DNA of 64,000 nucleotides from Allocoprococcus comes. GTDB lineage: Bacteria > Bacillota > Clostridia > Lachnospirales > Lachnospiraceae. The stretch's first letter is position 1. Each line of letters begins with the position of its first letter. The DNA lies in the NCBI RefSeq assembly GCF_013300725.1, contig NZ_JAAIMM010000020.1:1-64000 (forward strand). The letters run 5' to 3'. The notes beneath the pieces were generated by a model. It made no database searches, had not been told where the DNA came from, and saw nothing but the letters and a program-made list of their open reading frames with translations. The translations under genes were made by a program, and so were the position numbers. Below, piece after piece: positions 63,479-64,000 of the stretch.

Positions 63479-64000
63479 ATGTACCTCATATCGCTTTATT
63501 TTGACGAAAGTACGAACCGGAAAATCCAGTTGTATATGGAACAGATTGCACGAAAGACAGGCAATGCGGCGATGATTGACGGACAGGTTCCGCCGCATAT
63601 TACTTTGTCGGCATTTGATATGGCAGAGGAAGAAAAAGCAATATCCTGTTTTAAGAAAATGGAACAGGATTTGGAAAATGGACAGATTTTCTGGTGTTCG
63701 GTAGGGATTTTTCTGCCACATACCATTTATCTGGCACCGGTTTTAAATGTATATTTGCAGAAGATGTCAGAGACCGTTTTCACCAAGATCAGATACCTGG
63801 AGGGTGTCCGGGTTCAGAGCAGATACCAGCCATTTTCCTGGTTCCCACATACAACACTGGGAAAAAGACTGAACCAGGCGGAAATGCGGGAGGCATTTGC
63901 TGTGATGCAGAACCAGTTTGCACCGTTTACAGGTGAAGCGGTTGAAATTGGGCTTGCGAGGACGAATCCATACAGGGATTTATGTAAGATAAAGTTAAAA
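63479..64000 (+). CDS. 2'-5' RNA ligase-like (2H phosphoesterase) family protein, 3' end outside the window
   Basis: The frame from ATG at 63479 stays open to the window end (174 codons), so it is partial. The translation begins MYLISLYFDESTNRKIQLY. The two HxT motifs of 2H phosphoesterases are present: PPHITLSAF near residue 40 and FPHTTLGKRL near 126, at a normal distance. Members hydrolyse cyclic or 2'-5' phosphodiesters in RNA or nucleotides; the target here is unknown. The last visible residues (RTNPYRDLCKIKLK) look close to the natural C-terminus. Confidence 0.82.
   Translation, partial: MYLISLYFDESTNRKIQLYMEQIARKTGNAAMIDGQVPPHITLSAFDMAEEEKAISCFKKMEQDLENGQIFWCSVGIFLPHTIYLAPVLNVYLQKMSETVFTKIRYLEGVRVQSRYQPFSWFPHTTLGKRLNQAEMREAFAVMQNQFAPFTGEAVEIGLARTNPYRDLCKIKLK

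Noticed and set aside
1-64000. CRISPR array, prophage, complete insertion sequence, rRNA or tRNA genes
   Set aside because: No regularly spaced repeats, integrase, transposase or structural RNA genes were recognised on either strand; the repeats seen are single hairpins or coding duplications.

Overview
The window looks like chromosomal DNA of a low- to mid-GC anaerobic Firmicute, most likely Lachnospiraceae (Clostridia). The reasons are a multisubunit [FeFe] hydrogenase operon, a cobalamin-riboswitch-controlled anaerobic corrinoid operon, a T-box leader in front of leuS, AGGAGG-type ribosome sites, TTGACA/TATAAT promoters and many paired bidirectional terminators. The genus cannot be fixed from sequence alone. 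I saw no prophage, CRISPR array, rRNA or tRNA gene. The last gene runs off the right edge, and the first is a 5'-truncated remnant.

Layout. (1) 1-3.9 kb: NADH-linked [FeFe] hydrogenase genes hydC (5' part missing), hydB and hydA, closed by a terminator. (2) 4.08-25.1 kb: one very long corrinoid unit. A promoter, a cobalamin riboswitch and a terminator precede a 955-aa secreted multidomain protein, then BtuF, BtuC and BtuD, then cobO, cbiD, cbiL, cbiF, cbiH, cbiET, cbiA, cobT, cobS, cobC, cbiB, cobD, cbiP, cobU, a second CobU-like gene and cbiC. Most genes overlap or abut. No cbiG, cbiJ or cobaltochelatase gene is present. (3) 25.2-33 kb: an SDR oxidoreductase, a HAD phosphatase / GNAT / MATE cluster, threonine catabolism (tdh-kbl) and an L-cysteine desulfidase-family gene. 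(4) 33.1-43.7 kb: a peptide-use region. It holds an M42 aminopeptidase divergent from an RpiR regulator, then oppABCDF and the TldD/TldE metalloprotease pair. (5) 43.7-47.7 kb: a second MATE exporter and convergent tyrA-aroA. (6) 47.8-55.1 kb: an EF-G-like GTPase, the TrkA/TrkH potassium system, a membrane protein of unknown role and a small P-loop protein. (7) 55.2-59.8 kb: two CobW-type GTPases (one very His-rich), recQ and a YgjP-like metallopeptidase. (8) 59.8-64 kb: T-box-leuS, two small conserved proteins and a 2H phosphoesterase cut by the window edge.

How the parts work together. The corrinoid operon couples capture and import of external corrinoids to late de novo synthesis, adenosylation and nucleotide-loop assembly, all behind one B12-sensing terminator. 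The most unusual part is its first gene: a secreted protein with four beta-rich domains followed by only the N-terminal lobe of a BtuF-like binding protein. It is a candidate undescribed corrinoid-capture factor. In the peptide region, a 13-base promoter motif is shared by the opp operon and the M42 peptidase on either side of rpiR, which suggests a common regulon. Two structured non-coding repeats (26.17 and 60.12 kb) form a small hairpin family with compensatory changes, each placed directly after a terminator.
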